From positions 22,231 through 86,230 of the forward strand of contig JAFGBV010000004.1 in NCBI GenBank assembly GCA_016932955.1: DNA of 64,000 nucleotides, read 5' to 3'. The translations under genes were made by a program, and so were the position numbers. The DNA comes from Anaerolineales bacterium. Its GTDB lineage: Bacteria; Chloroflexota; Anaerolineae; Anaerolineales; UBA4823. Numbering within the stretch: the stretch's first letter is position 1; every line of letters begins with the position of its first letter. Shown in pieces: positions 63,709 through 64,000 of the stretch. The notes beneath the pieces were generated by a model. The model ran no database searches and was not told the DNA's origin. It saw only the letters and a program-made list of their open reading frames with translations.

Positions 63709-64000
63709 AAGCAGAATTACCCCCCGAAAACGATCTGGAAGCGGCGCTCGATGATGCCCTGCACACTTACCCAACCCTTTCCCCACCGCCCGGCTTCTCA
63801 GACAGGGTAATGGTACGCGTCGAAGCCACCCAGGGGCAGCGCCCCATCTTCTCCTTGTCCTGGCTGGATTATGCGCTCAGCGTTCTCCTGTTGGTGATGG
63901 CAGCCGGTACCTGGCTGGTATGGCAGATCTTGCCCCCGCACGTGCTGGCGCAAGTCAAGCTTCAAATCCTTTCGCTATCCCTTGTCTATGCGCAACTGGC
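63705..64000 (+). CDS. Putative anti-sigma factor, 3' truncated by the window
   Basis: ATG 63705 overlaps the sigma gene stop (ATGA) after GAGGAGCGAAG. The visible 98 residues start MKAELPPENDLEAALDDAL, contain PPPGFSDRVMVRVEA, a common motif of small anti-sigma-like proteins, and one membrane helix at about 63-81 (ALSVLLLVMAAGTWLVW). No zinc-binding HxxxCxxC motif is present in the visible part. The frame is open to the window end, so its length is unknown. Confidence 0.65.
   Translation, partial: MKAELPPENDLEAALDDALHTYPTLSPPPGFSDRVMVRVEATQGQRPIFSLSWLDYALSVLLLVMAAGTWLVWQILPPHVLAQVKLQILSLSLVYAQL

Overview
The window looks like chromosomal DNA of a member of the Chloroflexota, most likely an Anaerolineae. 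This is inferred from protein style only, not from a search. Pointers are ADCY10-like tandem cyclases with AAA and TPR parts, MinD/ParA proteins with the RGGTGKS loop, secreted proteins ending in a short proline/basic tail, glycine decarboxylase split into PA and PB, type 2 IPP isomerase, the uridine-kinase/ThrRS-like fusion, and frequent GTG or TTG starts. Coding density is high. I saw no tRNA, rRNA, IS element, CRISPR array or prophage.

Region 1 (1-12121) is the most unusual. A truncated O-antigen polymerase/ligase-like gene is followed, with TGATG overlap, by a 1452-residue tandem adenylyl cyclase. Next come a cyclic-nucleotide-binding protein without a DNA-binding domain, two ParA-like ATPases, an ECF sigma factor with an overlapping membrane anti-sigma candidate, a PrsW-type intramembrane protease, a third ParA-like ATPase, a small zinc-finger protein and a winged-helix-like protein. 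This reads as a signalling locus joining cAMP, ParA ATPases and regulated intramembrane proteolysis.

Region 2 (12122-22859) is mixed: a BadF-type sugar kinase; a minus-strand histidine ammonia-lyase-like gene whose MIO tripeptide is Ala-Cys-Gly, flanked by an MTH1187-family protein and an IMPase; an ArsR-like regulator with its MFS exporter, preceded by two strong hairpins; an M20 peptidase; an EamA transporter; a YwiC-like protein; and three small membrane proteins.

Region 3 (22914-44779) is central metabolism and housekeeping: gcvH-gcvPA-gcvPB, a nucleoside kinase fusion and malic enzyme in tight array; a secreted M14 carboxypeptidase; sucCD; acpP; fni and a polyprenyl synthase; HemW; a zinc-ribbon/LysM protein with a YibE/F protein; and minus-strand gltA, mdh, trxB and ilvE.

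Region 4 (44874-64000) holds a UbiB/ABC1 kinase, a universal stress protein and an Na/Pi-cotransporter-like protein on the minus strand. On the plus strand are a Cys-rich protein, a heterodimeric ABC exporter and a DUF4032 kinase-like protein in overlapping order, then a giant GAF histidine kinase with a FIST protein and two secreted proteins. A DUF4097 protein lies divergent from a second ECF sigma/anti-sigma pair, which is cut by the window end.
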